Shown in pieces: positions 62,901 through 64,000 of a stretch of 64,000 nucleotides of DNA (position 1 is its first letter; each line of letters starts with the position of its first letter). A program made the translations under genes and the position numbers. Source of the stretch: Sphingobacterium corticibacter. GTDB taxonomy: Bacteria; Bacteroidota; Bacteroidia; Sphingobacteriales; Sphingobacteriaceae. The stretch lies in the NCBI RefSeq assembly GCF_003076635.1, contig NZ_QDKG01000001.1, positions 1,054,001-1,118,000 of the forward strand, read 5' to 3'. Below the pieces are notes generated by a model. That model was given only the letters and a program-made list of their open reading frames with translations, did no database searches and was not told the DNA's origin.

Positions 62901-64000
62901 TTTAACCTTGTCTCCATGGCTACGAATGATACCATCTGGGATTGGGATTTGGTAAACAATGTAATTTGGCGCAATCAAAACTTCAATAAGATGTTCGGGT
63001 TCGATCGCAATGAACATACCGAAAGTACTAGCTTCTGGTACGAACAAATACATCCGGAAGATCGGAAGCGCGTACAAAAAAGCGTACACAGAGCTATCAA
63101 CGAACAAGAGGAAAACTGGTCTGCCGAATATCGATTTGCTAAGTCAGATGGCGTTTATGTAGAAGTATTGGATCGCGGAAGTATTCAATTAGATTCTAAT
63201 GGCGTGCCTTATCGCATGGTTGGCTCGGTAATCGATGTGACTCGCGTCAAAGAGGCAGAATCCGATAAGCAGGAATTGCAAGATTTTGTGTTGCGGCAGC
63301 AAAAAGAGTTTTATGAACTCTTCGCTCACGTACCGGCTTTGATCTCGATCCGCCGCGGCGATTCGTTAACGTATGAGTATACGAACACTGCTTTTGAAGA
63401 TTTTTATGCAGACTTGAATTTCCAAGGATTAGCAACCGCCGAGGCACACAAAGCGGGCGTGGATCAGAAATTGTATCAGGCAGACGGTAAAATATTACTT
63501 GAAGGGGTCTCCGTTTCTGGTAAAGCTTTTCCGATTACGAAATATGATCCAGAAGGTAATGAAGTAGGTGTAGCGTATTTAGATTATCTTTTCACGCCGG
63601 TTTTTAACGAAAAAGAAGAAGTAGACGGTGTCGCATTCTTTGGGTTTGAAGTATCCGAATTAGTGAAGGCACAGTTAGCCACCAAAGACTTGATGCGACG
63701 GAAAGACGAATTTATGAGTATTGCCAGCCATGAGTTGAAAACACCACTCACGAGTTTGAAAGGTATGTTGCAAATTGCCTCAAGATACATCACAATGGAC
63801 AGACCTAAATCGACTATCGAGGAGTTTGTAGGAAGAAGTTTGAAGCAAACAGATAAGCTAACCTTTCTGATTAATGATTTGCTCGATGTTACAAAAATCC
63901 ACGCCGGTAAGTTGCAATTGAATTACAGTGAATTTAATATTGCTGAATTGCTCGCTGATCTGGTCAGTGGATTGCAAGCAGAAGATCATTCGCTAAATAT
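59946..64000 (+). CDS. CheB-CheR-PAS-histidine kinase fusion, 3' end outside the window
   Basis: At least 1351 residues, still open at the window edge. Order: a CheB methylesterase domain with the catalytic Ser in VVAIGASAGGLEAIHDFF, His in LIQHLSSDYKSLL and Asp in LSGTGHDGTKGIEAI; a CheR methyltransferase domain (VTQFFRDEAAFTIV, VWVCACSTGEEVYSIAILI, DLICCRNMLIYMN); a long heptad coiled coil built of repeated NEELQS-type units; several PAS domains (YFKSVDIGQIFLDKNGHIRK; WDWDLVNNVIWRNQNF) with a second coiled coil; then a histidine kinase start (FMSIASHELKTPLTSLKGML) and part of the dimerisation domain. The ATPase end is missing because the window ends. It starts 14 bp after the phytochrome-like gene, so the two are probably one operon and one light-input pathway. 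Confidence 0.92.
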   Translation, partial: MANKAQPLSTYVVAIGASAGGLEAIHDFFDRVPSDIDVAYVLIQHLSSDYKSLLVELVSKHTHMKVVEATEGKLIEPAFVYVIPNDKLISIKNGRLHLEKKGEKVPNNAIDNFFLSLAKDKKERAIAIVLSGTGHDGTKGIEAIKEQGGLVIAQQPDTAKFDSMPVNAIASGAVDFVVPTSEMYDKITAHINSAPIREVENGGIDEKSLDKIFDLIYERTGHDFSLYKTPTIFRRIGRRMKELKIELTKDYVQYLLENKQEISILSKDFLVGVTQFFRDEAAFTIVKNKVIPEIIARKDDGDTMKVWVCACSTGEEVYSIAILIDKYLQTIDKHVEVKIFASDIDDASLDIASKNNYPESFIKFIPDDILEEYFIHDGKRISVVPHIRKQIVFAKHNVIKSPPFIKNDLICCRNMLIYMNSILQQKILTTFHYSLNTAGFLFLGPSETIAPIKDGVLEISGKWKIYRKSGVIPRPNDFANGGRVDNSGRFSMPTRQKVKVSAEEQFQRFLVAQYGYVGVFIDRNFEVRDTVGDYRRFLSLPDKKFEVNLLKMVHKELSFMLSNTIRSVWKDNKASSLKRMRLRRGKDDVFVNIDVSPPSEEVAQPYTLVVFKEVDTEIATPQYVVPIDANEQQTGYVLELENELSETRGNLQIAVEEMETTNEELQSSNEELISANEELQSGNEELQSLNEELHTLNAEHQQKITELIELNDDLNNYFKSVDIGQIFLDKNGHIRKFNPAAVEMVNLIEADIGRPISHISNNIKYGQFLPDINDALAHGNYVTEKEIELSNSRICLMRILPYTRVDGKKDGVVITFIDISALNEQNNIIAAVFRASLSAILIFKPIRSGSEQIIDFECLAANSTAITISNRQVNSLAGLKLKNQLSDLTDSNLMDRFKRIYSSNDHLETEVQLSNQNWYIVTASKMSDMLAVTYTDVTERKKNEQSLRKNFNELVQTRESLRELNNQLENRVRERTSSLAESENRFNLVSMATNDTIWDWDLVNNVIWRNQNFNKMFGFDRNEHTESTSFWYEQIHPEDRKRVQKSVHRAINEQEENWSAEYRFAKSDGVYVEVLDRGSIQLDSNGVPYRMVGSVIDVTRVKEAESDKQELQDFVLRQQKEFYELFAHVPALISIRRGDSLTYEYTNTAFEDFYADLNFQGLATAEAHKAGVDQKLYQADGKILLEGVSVSGKAFPITKYDPEGNEVGVAYLDYLFTPVFNEKEEVDGVAFFGFEVSELVKAQLATKDLMRRKDEFMSIASHELKTPLTSLKGMLQIASRYITMDRPKSTIEEFVGRSLKQTDKLTFLINDLLDVTKIHAGKLQLNYSEFNIAELLADLVSGLQAEDHSLN

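Noticed and set aside
58438..64000. One single phytochrome-kinase protein
   Set aside because: The phytochrome frame ends with TAA at 59929-59931, and the next ATG at 59946 is in another frame after 14 bp, so these are two genes.

Overview
The window looks like the chromosome of a Sphingobacteriaceae-type Bacteroidota (Sphingobacterium or Pedobacter relatives). The evidence is the gene families present and promoters of the Bacteroidota form TAnnTTTG with an upstream TTG. The species cannot be fixed from sequence alone. No rRNA, tRNA or CRISPR array was recognised.

Region 1 (1 to about 34 kb) is the right-hand part of an integrative conjugative element. It starts inside a TraG/VirD4-like (MobC) coupling protein. 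A leftward transfer and replication block follows: a methylase-helicase giant, a DUF1896 protein, an ORF6N protein, topoisomerase III, a DUF3945 protein, two small helix-turn-helix proteins and RteC. Inside it lies an arsenic operon (arsR, a DUF6428 protein, an arsenate reductase-like phosphatase, ACR3). The loop of that operon's terminator has been split by an IS1182-type element whose transposase carries a nonsense codon. From 18.2 to 33.9 kb is a cargo segment bracketed by two divergent rteC-like genes. It holds a TolC-adaptor-RND efflux operon, an AraC regulator, a Bcr/CflA-type pump, a Crp-type regulator, small redox and stress genes, a LytS/LytTR two-component system, an outer-membrane barrel operon and two tiny ferredoxin-fold-like proteins.

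The strongest novel signal is in this cargo. Four promoters each carry two direct repeats TTNGTATAA spaced exactly 21 bp, with the second repeat ending exactly 28 bp before a TAnnTTtG-like -7 box. They precede a small HMA-like gene (18457), the TolC-RND operon (18931), the LytS/LytTR operon (leftward from 30903) and the 31097-31552-32586 operon. This reads as a self-contained LytTR-controlled efflux and envelope regulon carried on a mobile element.

Region 2 (about 34 to 64 kb) looks chromosomal. It contains: an MFS pump; a sulfur-scavenging cluster (sigma-54 activator, SfnB-like, SsuD-like and SfnG-like monooxygenases); a DUF1543/GH1 beta-glucosidase/sugar porter set; a YeiH-type transporter; a luciferase-like oxidoreductase; a tail-to-tail histidine kinase and LuxR regulator; a fimbrillin-like lipoprotein preceded by a 57-residue microprotein; an AraC-DoxX-DUF2071-methyltransferase-membrane protein run; an aldo/keto reductase; and an acyltransferase. 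The window ends with a bacteriophytochrome-like sensor that lacks an output domain, followed 14 bp later by a giant CheB-CheR-PAS-histidine kinase that runs off the edge.
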